Shown in pieces: positions 1-6,643 of a DNA stretch of 18,528 nucleotides. A model generated the notes under the pieces. The model was not told the origin of the DNA. It saw nothing but the letters and a program-made list of their open reading frames with translations, and searched no databases. This stretch comes from DASYQV01 sp036005125. GTDB taxonomy: Bacteria; Acidobacteriota; Vicinamibacteria; Vicinamibacterales; UBA2999. The DNA lies in NCBI GenBank assembly GCA_036005125.1, contig DASYQV010000015.1:1-18528 (forward strand), read 5' to 3'. The first letter of the stretch is position 1; every line of letters begins with the position of its first letter. The position numbers were made by a program, and so were the translations under genes.

Positions 1-1553
1 CCCAGCTCCCACGCCAGGCCGGCCGCAACCAGCGCGGCCAGCAGCCCGAGCCCGACGACGACGCTCGCGACCACACGCCGGAGCCGGCGCCTGTCCAGGG
101 CGGTATGCATCAACGGCACGACCGCGATGACAGGCAGCGCGAGCAGGCGGACCACGTCGTCCTCCCTGCGGATCGTCGTGTCACGCATTTCGAGCAACAG
201 CGCCAGCGCGAGCCCGACACCAAGGCCCGCGAGGGCGCCAACCCCCGTCGTCCGGACGTGATCGGGGCTGTACGGCCGCTCGGGCACGCGTGCGGGATCG
301 AGAATCTTGAACTGCTCACCGGCCTGCGCGCGTTCGAGGTTTGCAGAGAGCTTCGAGGCCTCCTTCTTTTCCAGGAGTCCGACGTAGAGATCCTGCAGCG
401 TCTTGTAGTCGCGCATCAGCTCGGTCATCTCGGTCTCGCGCATCGGCGCGGCGTCGACCCGCCGTTGATACTCGTCGATCTGCTTGTGCAGACGCGCGAT
501 TTCCGTTTCTTTCACGGCGATCTGTTTGTCGATGTTGTCGAGCTCGGCCTGGACCTGCCGCTGGCGCACGATCCGTGTCGCCTCGGCCACAGCGATCATC
601 GCGCGCGGCTTCTCGGGCGCAGGCTGCGCGGCGATTGCGTTTGCGTCCTGAACCCGGCGCTCGAGCTGGACGATCAGGCGCCGCGTCGCGATGACGTCGG
701 GGTGATCGGGCTTCAACCGGATCAACTGCGTTCGCAGCGTCTCGCGTGCTTTTTCAAGGTCCTGCTCCGCCGCGTTCTGCTGCGGGGCGGCCGGAATGTC
801 CGGTGTGGCCTGGCTGACCTCACCGGCGTTGACCTCGGCCAGCGTGCGCTCCAGCATGAGCCGACGGTCGCGATCGCGATTGATCGATTCGCTCACCGTC
901 TGCAGTTGCTGCCGATGCCCGAGCACCGCCTGCAGGTTCGACTGCGACTGCGACGGCAGCTCGCCGGAGTGCTCGAGGCGGTACTTCTCCAGCCTCTTCT
1001 CGTGCTCGAGCAGCCGTTGCCGCGCGCCCTCGAGCTGCGTTTCCAGGAACTGGTTCGTCCCCTCCGCCTGCACTTCACGGTCGCGCAGGTTCTCGTCGAT
1101 GAACATCGAGGCCAGACGCTCGGTGATCTTCATCGCCACGATGGGATCGCCCGCGCTGAACGTCACACGGAACGAATCGCCCCGGACGGTCGTGAGGCTG
1201 ATGTTCTGCCGCATGCCCTCGACGACATCCTCCATGGGAATCAGCTCCCGCTGCTTGACGTACAGGCCGAAATCCTTGATGACCTGCTCGAGCCGCGACC
1301 GGCTGAGGATCTGCTCGCTGATCGATCGAAGGCGACCCTCGATCGGCGCCGTGACAGTCGAGCGGACGTAGCTCTCGGGAATCCGCTGCGGCACGACGAG
1401 AATGAGGGTCTCCGACCGGTACCGTTTCGGTTGGGAGAGCGAGTAAAACAACGAAGCGGTTCCGATCACGACGAGCGGAATCAGAATCCACCAGCGCCGG
1501 TGCAGCGCAGCGCGCAGCACATCCTCCGGCATGTAGACTTTTCCGGGAAGCAT
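1..1553 (-). CDS. GumC/Wzz-family polysaccharide chain-length determinant (3' end cut by window edge)
   Basis: The reading frame is open from ATG 1553 to base 1 (517 codons) and continues outside the window. The product is an inner-membrane polysaccharide co-polymerase expected to set exopolysaccharide chain length and contact the outer-membrane exporter. The Wzz N-terminal region has a first transmembrane helix at about residues 22-38 (WWILIPLVVIGTASLFYSL). A long periplasmic region rich in charged coiled-coil segments follows (about 160-230, 256-300 and 320-365). Then come a proline-rich PARVPERPYSPD segment (418-429), a second helix (435-453) and a further hydrophobic segment (492-514). 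No Walker motif appears before the edge, so a fused tyrosine kinase is neither shown nor excluded. GGAGG (1561-1565) lies 7 nt before the ATG, and only one base separates the start from the stop of the upstream gene. Family assignment is confident; the link to an exosortase-type locus is only inferred. Confidence 0.88.
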   Translation of the reverse strand, partial: MLPGKVYMPEDVLRAALHRRWWILIPLVVIGTASLFYSLSQPKRYRSETLILVVPQRIPESYVRSTVTAPIEGRLRSISEQILSRSRLEQVIKDFGLYVKQRELIPMEDVVEGMRQNISLTTVRGDSFRVTFSAGDPIVAMKITERLASMFIDENLRDREVQAEGTNQFLETQLEGARQRLLEHEKRLEKYRLEHSGELPSQSQSNLQAVLGHRQQLQTVSESINRDRDRRLMLERTLAEVNAGEVSQATPDIPAAPQQNAAEQDLEKARETLRTQLIRLKPDHPDVIATRRLIVQLERRVQDANAIAAQPAPEKPRAMIAVAEATRIVRQRQVQAELDNIDKQIAVKETEIARLHKQIDEYQRRVDAAPMRETEMTELMRDYKTLQDLYVGLLEKKEASKLSANLERAQAGEQFKILDPARVPERPYSPDHVRTTGVGALAGLGVGLALALLLEMRDTTIRREDDVVRLLALPVIAVVPLMHTALDRRRLRRVVASVVVGLGLLAALVAAGLAWEL

Positions 1554-1554
1554 C

Positions 1555-2862
1555 TCACCGCCTCCGGCGCAGCAGCGCCGTCTGAAACTCCACGCCGGTT
1601 CGCATCCCTTTCCGCGCGAGCGATGCGGGCACGCCCTGCGACAGGATCCCCGGATTGGACAGCTCGTGCTGGTAGTAGAAATACTCCGTATACCACTGCC
1701 AGCCGTGCCACACGGTGTACAGCAGCCGCACGTCGCTCGTGAACGTCGTGATCGTGGCGAGGCCGGCAGCGCCTGTATGGGCTGCGGCGTCCGCGGCACT
1801 CACCGGCAACCCGAGGTGGCCCTGCATCATCGATCCCCGGACGCGCAGACCTGCCCGGCGCGAGAACAATCCGCCGACGGAAGTAGTGAGCCCACTGGCG
1901 ATGACCGGCTGCGGAATTCCCTCGATCATGTTGAGCCGGCGGTCGAACGCGGCCGCGGCTGTCCAGCTTCGGCTGAGCCTGTGCTGCAAGCCGGCAGTGC
2001 CGGTCATCATGTATTGGGTGAGACCCTCCGTCGTGACGGCTGCACCGCCGGTCGAGAAGTTCACCGAGGTGCGACGCGAGAACGAGAGCGCGCGATGGTA
2101 GTCGACGCCCAGATCCAGATCGTGGGCGGTCAGCGACGGCGCCTGCGATTGCTGCTCGCTGTGCACCAGGCGAATCGTGTGGCCGAGCCGCAAATCGAGC
2201 GATCGACTGAGGCTGCGTCGAATGCCGCCGCCGAAGGTGACCACGCTCCGGTCGACACGCGACCCTTGCCGCGATTCGTCGAATCCATAACGGAGCTGAA
2301 CCTCGGCCCGCCGGCCGAGGGGATGGCTGTACCCGGCGATCGTCGACAGCGTGGTGGTCTGCGCGTTCAGCACGGACATGTCCGGGCTCGTGAGCGGGAG
2401 CGCGAGAGCATCGGCGCCGCTATCGGCAAACCGGAGCAGTTGCTGGAACGGCATCCGGCGGATGGTCTGTCCGAAGGTGAATCGCGATCGCCGGAGCTGT
2501 GCGTCGACGTTCACTCCGGCGCTGTCGCCCAGGTTCATCATGCCGTAGCCCTGGTAGAAGCGAAGTGACTTCGCTGCCGACGCTCCGAATGCTATTCGCC
2601 GCAGGCGTTTGCCAAATGAGAGCGTGAACTGTCCGCCCGTGTAGAGGGCATCGGCCCCGGCGGCGTCCTCGGCGCGGTTTGGATCGGCTCCCCGGCCGAA
2701 GTCGGCGTTCGCGCCCAGGGTCAACGTCGTCCGGTACGCCTCAGCGGTTGCGTGGGATGACGTGCCCGAGGACTGCGGTTGCTGAGCAATCGCATCGGAG
2801 GCGCAGGCGAGCACGCCAACGGCAGCGACGGCCACTCGGCAGGACGACGACACGGTGATCAC
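1555..2862 (-). CDS. Outer-membrane beta-barrel protein of the exopolysaccharide operon
   Basis: The product has a signal peptide (CRVAVAAVGVLACASDAIA before QQ) followed by about 400 residues of alternating amphipathic strands with many Arg, Ser, Thr and aromatic positions and no long hydrophobic helix. It ends in a strand (TGVEFQTALL) followed by RRRR. This pattern suits an outer-membrane barrel. Uncharacterised barrel proteins of this size are common in exopolysaccharide/exosortase loci, where they are assumed to help export or anchoring. I recognise no specific family. I chose GTG 2862 because AGGAG (2867-2871) precedes it and the codons further upstream look non-coding. An alternative GTG at 2895 would add 11 residues and overlap the upstream stop by 4 bases. 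It sits between the Wza-type and GumC-type genes, with one base separating its stop from the next start. Confidence 0.8.
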   Translation of the reverse strand: MITVSSSCRVAVAAVGVLACASDAIAQQPQSSGTSSHATAEAYRTTLTLGANADFGRGADPNRAEDAAGADALYTGGQFTLSFGKRLRRIAFGASAAKSLRFYQGYGMMNLGDSAGVNVDAQLRRSRFTFGQTIRRMPFQQLLRFADSGADALALPLTSPDMSVLNAQTTTLSTIAGYSHPLGRRAEVQLRYGFDESRQGSRVDRSVVTFGGGIRRSLSRSLDLRLGHTIRLVHSEQQSQAPSLTAHDLDLGVDYHRALSFSRRTSVNFSTGGAAVTTEGLTQYMMTGTAGLQHRLSRSWTAAAAFDRRLNMIEGIPQPVIASGLTTSVGGLFSRRAGLRVRGSMMQGHLGLPVSAADAAAHTGAAGLATITTFTSDVRLLYTVWHGWQWYTEYFYYQHELSNPGILSQGVPASLARKGMRTGVEFQTALLRRRR

Positions 2863-2891
2863 GAGACTCCTGGGCGGCCAATCACATACGA

Positions 2892-3503
2892 TCACGGGAT
2901 GACGACCGTGTCGCTCGGTTTCAGCTCGATGTTCTGTTTCAGGTTCTTCCCCGCGACCACGCGTCGGTAACTGAACTCGAATCGCACGTCCTGGCCGTTC
3001 ACATTGCGGATGATTCGAATCTCGTCGCTCTTGGCGTACTCCTTGAGCCCCCCGGCCGTCGCGATCAGCTGAAGCACGGTCATGCCGCCCGCGAGCGGAT
3101 AGATGCCCGGCTTCTCGATTGCGCCCATGACGAAGACCTTCCGGCTGTTGATCGCTTTCACCACCACGGTCGCATTCGGCGTGTCGACGTAGTTGCGCGC
3201 CATCTCGGTGATGCGCGCGCGGAGCTGTTCGGGCGTGATCCCCGCGGCCTGCACGTCGTTCAGCAAAGGCAGTGAAATCTTGCCGTCGGGGCGGACGATC
3301 ACTTCGGCGGACATGTCGGCGTCGCGCCAGAACATCACCTGCAGCACGTCTTCCGCGCCGATCACGTACGACGGGGGCACGGCCGACACCGCCGTCGAGG
3401 CAATCGGGGTCGTATAGGGCGCCGTCGTGGTGGCGGCCTGCTCGGCGCGCGCCTGCGGTGCAGCCACCGAGAGACAGAGCAGCACGAACCGGCCGGCGCG
3501 CAT
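2892..3503 (-). CDS. Wza-type polysaccharide export protein (Poly_export + one SLBB domain)
   Basis: This 203-residue protein begins with a signal peptide ending ARA-EQ near residue 21. No convincing lipobox is seen: Cys10 is preceded by VLL. A Poly_export domain follows at about 43-118 (YVIGAEDVLQVMFWRD, VRPDGKISLPLL). One SLBB/beta-grasp repeat lies at about 123-172 (VMGAIEKPGIYPLAGGMTVLQLIATAGGL), and the C-terminus is DTVVIP. Proteins of this family form the periplasmic and outer-membrane channel for capsule or exopolysaccharide. At about 200 residues it resembles the short exporters of exosortase-associated loci rather than E. coli Wza, which is nearly twice as long. The start ATG overlaps the upstream stop by one base (TGATG). 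AAGGAG (3512-3517) lies 8 nt upstream, inside the end of the regulator gene, which indicates translational coupling. Confidence 0.92.
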   Translation of the reverse strand: MRAGRFVLLCLSVAAPQARAEQAATTTAPYTTPIASTAVSAVPPSYVIGAEDVLQVMFWRDADMSAEVIVRPDGKISLPLLNDVQAAGITPEQLRARITEMARNYVDTPNATVVVKAINSRKVFVMGAIEKPGIYPLAGGMTVLQLIATAGGLKEYAKSDEIRIIRNVNGQDVRFEFSYRRVVAGKNLKQNIELKPSDTVVIP

Positions 3504-4705
3504 CAGCGGAACTCCTTGAACGGCACCTGACAGTCGTGCTTGCGCAGAAAGTTCAGGAATTTCTTGTAGTCGCCCGTCCCCATATTGAAGAGTCGCACGA
3601 CGATCTTGTAGTTGCCGCGGGCGTCGGTGAGCCCCTTCCGGACGAGATCGCGCACGTTCGACCGCGTAATCTCCCTGCTCATATAGAGCGGGTAGACGGC
3701 GCTCCAGAACGACTCGTTCTCCGTCGTCAGCCGTTGATAGAGCTCGTCGGCGACCGTGCGGCGGCGCTCGACCTTCGGGCGGGAACCGCCAGGCTGCAAC
3801 GCGCGGACTTCAACGGGCAGATCTTCGAGCTGGGCGACCTCGCTACGGCACGTGACCAGCAGCCGCTCGATGACGTTCTCGAGCTCCCGTACGTTGCCGG
3901 GCCACGAGTAGGAGGCGAGCGCCGTCATCGCCGCCGGCGCAATCTGCACGGGCCGCACGTGGGAGCTCGGGTCGCCGACGCCGCCGTTGCCATTGCTTCC
4001 GTTGCTTCCGTTGCTTCCGTTGCTTCCGTTGCTGGTGCCGTTGCCATTGCCGGTGCCGTGACCGTTCGGGGTTCCGCGCGGGTTCGCCTTCCGCGCCTCC
4101 GCCTCCGCGTGGCGCGCCATGACCCCCTCGATGAGCAGGGGGATGTCATCGCGGCGCTCGCGCAGTGGGGGAACAACGAGATGAATGACGTTCAGGCGGT
4201 AGAACAGATCCTCACGGAACTGCTGCTTTGAGATCAGGTCGCGCAGGTTCCGGTGGGTCGCGGCGATTACGCGCAGATCGACCTTCGTGTGCACGCGGTC
4301 GGCGCCGACCTTTTGCAGCTCGCCGGTCTCGAGGAATCGCAGCAGCAGGCCCTGCATGCGCAGGGTCATGTCGCCGACTTCGTCGAGGAACAGCGTGCCG
4401 CCTTCCGCGATCTCGAGCTTACCGAGCTTGTCGCGATACGCCCCGGTGAAGCTGCCCTTCACGTGTCCGAAGAGCTCCGATTCGAGCAGCGTCTCGGGCA
4501 GCCCCGCGCAGTTGACGGGGACGAAGCGCCGCTGGCTGCGGGGGCTTCGGACGTGAACCTCCCGCGCGATCAGCTCCTTCCCCGAGCCGCTTTCGCCGGT
4601 GATGAGCACTTTCGCGTCTGAGCGTGCAACGCGATCGACTTCCTCCTGGAGCTCGAGGATCGCCGGGCTGATGCCAAGAATCTTGGATGAAGGTCCACGT
4701 ATCAT
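3503..4705 (-). CDS. Sigma-54-dependent transcriptional activator without sensor domain
   Basis: This is a bacterial enhancer-binding protein (400 residues) that hydrolyses ATP to open sigma-54 promoters. The AAA+ domain starts almost at once, so there is no receiver, GAF or PAS domain. It has Walker A GESGSGKE (37-44), L1 loop GSFTGA (84-89, usually GAFTGA), Walker B GGTLFLDEVGD (102-112), an arginine-rich FREDLFYRL/PPLRERRDD region (163-187) and sensor II WPGNVREL (268-275). An Asn/Gly/Ser low-complexity insert (about 212-243) splits the AAA+ core from the lid. The C-terminus (about 317-400) is not a textbook Fis domain. However, RGNYKIVVRLFNM...DYKKFLNFLRKH aligns by eye with the Fis helix-turn-helix. 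It is the first gene of the exopolysaccharide operon and probably regulates it and itself. No Shine-Dalgarno is visible before the ATG. Confidence 0.93.
   Translation of the reverse strand: MIRGPSSKILGISPAILELQEEVDRVARSDAKVLITGESGSGKELIAREVHVRSPRSQRRFVPVNCAGLPETLLESELFGHVKGSFTGAYRDKLGKLEIAEGGTLFLDEVGDMTLRMQGLLLRFLETGELQKVGADRVHTKVDLRVIAATHRNLRDLISKQQFREDLFYRLNVIHLVVPPLRERRDDIPLLIEGVMARHAEAEARKANPRGTPNGHGTGNGNGTSNGSNGSNGSNGSNGNGGVGDPSSHVRPVQIAPAAMTALASYSWPGNVRELENVIERLLVTCRSEVAQLEDLPVEVRALQPGGSRPKVERRRTVADELYQRLTTENESFWSAVYPLYMSREITRSNVRDLVRKGLTDARGNYKIVVRLFNMGTGDYKKFLNFLRKHDCQVPFKEFR
3993..4033. repeat. 9-bp in-frame tandem repeat inside the sigma-54 activator gene
   Basis: Four perfect copies of TTGCTTCCG (3993-4028) and a partial fifth (TTGCT, to 4033) encode the Asn-Gly-Ser repeats on the minus strand. 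The flanks carry similar degenerate Gly/Asn codons. The unit is a multiple of three, so copy-number change would lengthen or shorten the linker without breaking the frame. Confidence 0.95.
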
Positions 4706-4722
4706 TTGTTTTGCACAAACAA
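4706..4722. promoter_or_regulatory. AT-rich dyad abutting the activator start codon
   Basis: TTGTTT (4706-4711) and AAACAA (4717-4722) are perfect inverted 6-bp arms around TGCAC, immediately before the ATG of the sigma-54 activator. It could be an operator or simply an unstructured leader replacing a ribosome binding site. The function is unproven. Confidence 0.35.
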
Positions 4723-4794
4723 TTACTGGCGCCGTCGGTGTTGTGTACGGGCGCGAGGTTGCCGTGTACTGAAAACTCGGAGCGTCCAGGCCCG

Positions 4795-4811
4795 TTGCAA
4801 GGAGGTCGCCA
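4795..4811 (-). promoter_or_regulatory. Predicted sigma-54 (-24/-12) promoter of the exopolysaccharide operon
   Basis: Read on the minus strand, 4811 to 4795 is TGGC-N7-TTGCAA. The essential GG and GC dinucleotides are exactly ten bases apart, as sigma-54 requires. The match to TGGCAC-N5-TTGCA is complete except for the AC of the -24 half (GA here). Transcription would start near 4785, leaving a leader of about 80 nt before the activator ATG. The first gene being a sigma-54 activator makes autoregulation likely. Confidence 0.6.
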
Positions 4812-4997
4812 GTGGCACGGCAGGCGAGAAACTTTTCGACCGGCCGCGTCTACGCGGCTTTTCTGATGGGCCACACGATTGCCGGTGATGGCCTCGCGTC
4901 GCGACGCGAGCCGCACTCGCACGGATCGGTAGACAAAAGTCAGCCGGCCGCAGAACGATTGTCGCCTTTGGATCTGAAAGGCGCGCGATCAGATTGA
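4812..4997 (+). CDS. Possible small protein (61 aa), tentative
   Basis: GTG 4812 is preceded by AAGGAGGT (4799-4806), a perfect Shine-Dalgarno at 5-nt spacing, and opens a 61-codon frame (MARQARNFSTGRVYAAFLMG...). I recognise no family, signal peptide or clear membrane helix. By my count third-codon-position GC is about 63% overall, higher in the first half. That looks lower than in the clear genes here. The Shine-Dalgarno is also the complement of the spacer of the predicted sigma-54 promoter, and two dyads lie within the frame. The region may therefore be purely regulatory. Treat this as an open question. Confidence 0.22.
   Translation: MARQARNFSTGRVYAAFLMGHTIAGDGLASRREPHSHGSVDKSQPAAERLSPLDLKGARSD
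4843..4858. promoter_or_regulatory. Dyad 1, candidate enhancer site for the sigma-54 activator
   Basis: GCCGCGT and ACGCGGC form perfect 7-bp inverted arms around CT. The site lies about 60-70 bp upstream of the predicted start of transcription. It shares the half-site core CGCGT/ACGCG with the palindrome at 4893-4910. Confidence 0.45.
4893..4910. promoter_or_regulatory. Dyad 2, 18-bp perfect palindrome, candidate enhancer site
   Basis: CTCGCGTCGCGACGCGAG is a perfect 18-bp palindrome about 108-125 bp upstream of the predicted sigma-54 start site, a usual distance for activator binding. Its centre is 51 bp (nearly five helical turns) from the centre of dyad 1, and both use CGCGT/ACGCG half-sites. 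Confidence 0.5.
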
Positions 4998-5074
4998 GCA
5001 AATCCGGAGAGTCATCGCCGATTCATCCGAACAACTGGTGGGATGGCCGCGAAACCGACAGGGAGATTATCGTA
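4911..5074. other. Intergenic stretch with no recognised feature
   Basis: This lies between the candidate enhancer palindrome and the 75-bp fold-back. Apart from the tail of the tentative 61-codon frame, I see no gene, RNA or repeat in it. Confidence 0.5.
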
Positions 5075-5149
5075 GGCCGCATCTTCCGCCTTCGCGCGCA
5101 GCCCTTCGGCGGACCGCCGTAGCCTTGGCGGAGGCGGTTAGATGCGGCC
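5075..5149. repeat. 75-bp intergenic fold-back element
   Basis: The ends are perfect 10-bp inverted repeats, GGCCGCATCT (5075-5084) and AGATGCGGCC (5140-5149). Inside are partly pairing CCGCC/GGCGG segments and an apical palindrome GGCGGACCGCC (5108-5118). The element lies 53 bp beyond the mrfB stop codon and could end or stabilise that transcript. Its form suggests a dispersed genomic repeat, but one window cannot show copy number. Confidence 0.7.
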
Positions 5150-5201
5150 CAGGCCGGGTCTGAAAGAGCCGGCCTGCGTACGTCCTGTAGGTAGCTCTCC
5201 G

Positions 5202-6554
5202 TCAGACACCCGGGAGCAACGGGGTGGACGGGCCGGCGGCGGTCCGAGCCAGCTTGCGGTCGAGCCGGGCGAGGCGATGACGGACGTCATCCTGTCGCGA
5301 AGGGGTTCCGTGGAAACCGAGCGATTCGAGCGCGAAGCGGCGCGCCGCCAGCAGATCCCGCACCCGATGCTCGTGATGGATGGCAAGCGCCTCGGTCGCC
5401 TCGCGGGCCAGGCGCGGCGGTGAGCGCTTGAGATCGAGGATTGCCTGCCATGCGAGGGCGGCGTCCGCATACCGGCGCGCGCGGCGACAGATGACCGCGT
5501 ACGCCCGGAGCGCTTCCGCGCGCGTGACGACGTCGCCGGAAAGGCGGGGCACACGCGTGTAACAGGCGCAGGCGTCGTTGACGAGGCCGGCACGCTCGTA
5601 GATTCGACCGAGACCGAGCGCTTCCGGTGCGGTCCGCGCGGCCTCGGGACCGGCCTCGATCAGTTGGGCGGCGCGGGCCGTGACAAGCGCCAACGACACC
5701 AGATCCAGCCGATTGTGCTCGAACACGGCTTCGAGCGTTCGCGGGTCGCCCGTGCGGACATAGGTAAAGTAGCGCGACGGAATTTCAAAGCCGTCCAGGT
5801 CGCCATCGCGCACGACGCCACAGAGCGAACGTTCCAGGACGCTCAGACGGCAACTTCCCAGCGCGCCGCCCGTCCTGTCGTTCTCAGCCCGCCACAGCCG
5901 TCGGGCCGGATGCAGCATGTCGACATGCGGCAGTTCGAGGAAGGGCGTCGCCATCCGGTAGAACAGGTAGCGCGTTTCGATGAGCGGCAGGTCGAACGAC
6001 TTGCCGTTGAAGGTGACGATAGCGGTCGCCTCTTCCGCCAGTTGCGTGACACCCTCGAGCAGCGCCGGCTCGGCGCCATACGACGAGAGGAAGAACTGCC
6101 GGATGCGAAAGGTCGCCGCTTCGAACCACCCGCATCCGACAAGGAACGCATATGTCCCGGCGCCGCCGGCTACGCCCGTCGTCTCGAGGTCGACGAACAG
6201 GAGGCGTTGAGACCGCCTCACGTGTGGCCGCGGGTCTTCAGACGCGCACACCGCCTGCAGGCGCGAATTTTCAGACGGCAGCAGGTCGCCGCCGCACAGA
6301 AGATGCAATCCCGGCCAGATTCCCTCGGGCGGCGGCATGCCGTCCATGATCGCCTCGCGGCCGTGTCGATAACCCGCTGCATAGGTCCGATCGACGACAA
6401 GATAGCGTCGGCCGCGCGCCTCCTGCCATTCACCGCCGAGCGCATCCGCAAGCCGATCTGACCCACCCTCGACTCGCGGAACGTCCGGGTCCCGCGCGGG
6501 TGTCGGAACGGCGCCGACGACATCGCGAAGCTGATCAGCAAGCGGCAGCCGCAT
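5202..6554 (-). CDS. mrfB: MrfB/YprB-like DEDDh 3'-5' exonuclease with TPR-like C-terminus
   Basis: This 450-residue protein has an RNase H-like exonuclease fold. The expected DEDDh residues are visible: Asp122 and Glu124 in LLFVDLETTG, Asp188 in FNGKSFDLP, and His280 with Asp284 in EHNRLDLVSLA. Residues about 300-440 are helical and Ala/Arg-rich with TPR-like periodicity (EALGLGRIYERAG...ACACYTRV; YADAALAWQAIL), as in YprB. In B. subtilis MrfB works with the helicase MrfA in a UvrABC-independent mitomycin C repair route. The neighbouring helicase supports that role here. An in-frame TAG lies two codons before ATG 6554, which fixes the start region. No good Shine-Dalgarno is visible, so expression may depend on the upstream gene. 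The substrate in this organism is inferred. Confidence 0.88.
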   Translation of the reverse strand: MRLPLADQLRDVVGAVPTPARDPDVPRVEGGSDRLADALGGEWQEARGRRYLVVDRTYAAGYRHGREAIMDGMPPPEGIWPGLHLLCGGDLLPSENSRLQAVCASEDPRPHVRRSQRLLFVDLETTGVAGGAGTYAFLVGCGWFEAATFRIRQFFLSSYGAEPALLEGVTQLAEEATAIVTFNGKSFDLPLIETRYLFYRMATPFLELPHVDMLHPARRLWRAENDRTGGALGSCRLSVLERSLCGVVRDGDLDGFEIPSRYFTYVRTGDPRTLEAVFEHNRLDLVSLALVTARAAQLIEAGPEAARTAPEALGLGRIYERAGLVNDACACYTRVPRLSGDVVTRAEALRAYAVICRRARRYADAALAWQAILDLKRSPPRLAREATEALAIHHEHRVRDLLAARRFALESLGFHGTPSRQDDVRHRLARLDRKLARTAAGPSTPLLPGV

Positions 6555-6586
6555 GCACTACTGGAGTGTACGTTCGAAATATGAAG

Positions 6587-6611
6587 CCGGCCGTTCCGAT
6601 GGAACGGCCGG
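6587..6611. terminator. Strong hairpin between mrfA and mrfB
   Basis: CCGGCCGTTCC (6587-6597) and GGAACGGCCGG (6601-6611) are perfect 11-bp arms around a 3-base GAT loop. On the minus transcript the hairpin follows the mrfA stop by about 32 nt and is not followed by a clear U-run (CTTCATATTTC). It may be an attenuator, RNA processing site or stability element between the two genes rather than a full terminator. Confidence 0.55.
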
Positions 6612-6643
6612 AAAACCGCGGTCGAAGGCCTGATGTTGTCCCA

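Noticed and set aside
105..1742. 545-codon open frame on the plus strand
   Set aside because: It is antisense to the chain-length determinant and barrel genes, whose minus-strand products show clear family motifs. Its Arg/His/Leu-rich translation is typical of a shadow frame in GC-rich DNA.
4812..4827. Plus-strand sigma-54 site at TGGCACGGCAGGCGA
   Set aside because: The -24 half is good (TGGCAC) but no GC dinucleotide lies ten bases after GG, so spacing is wrong.
4843..4862. Plus-strand terminator (GC stem followed by TTTT)
   Set aside because: The stem has only a 2-base loop at full pairing and no upstream plus-strand gene needs it. It fits better as a protein-binding dyad.
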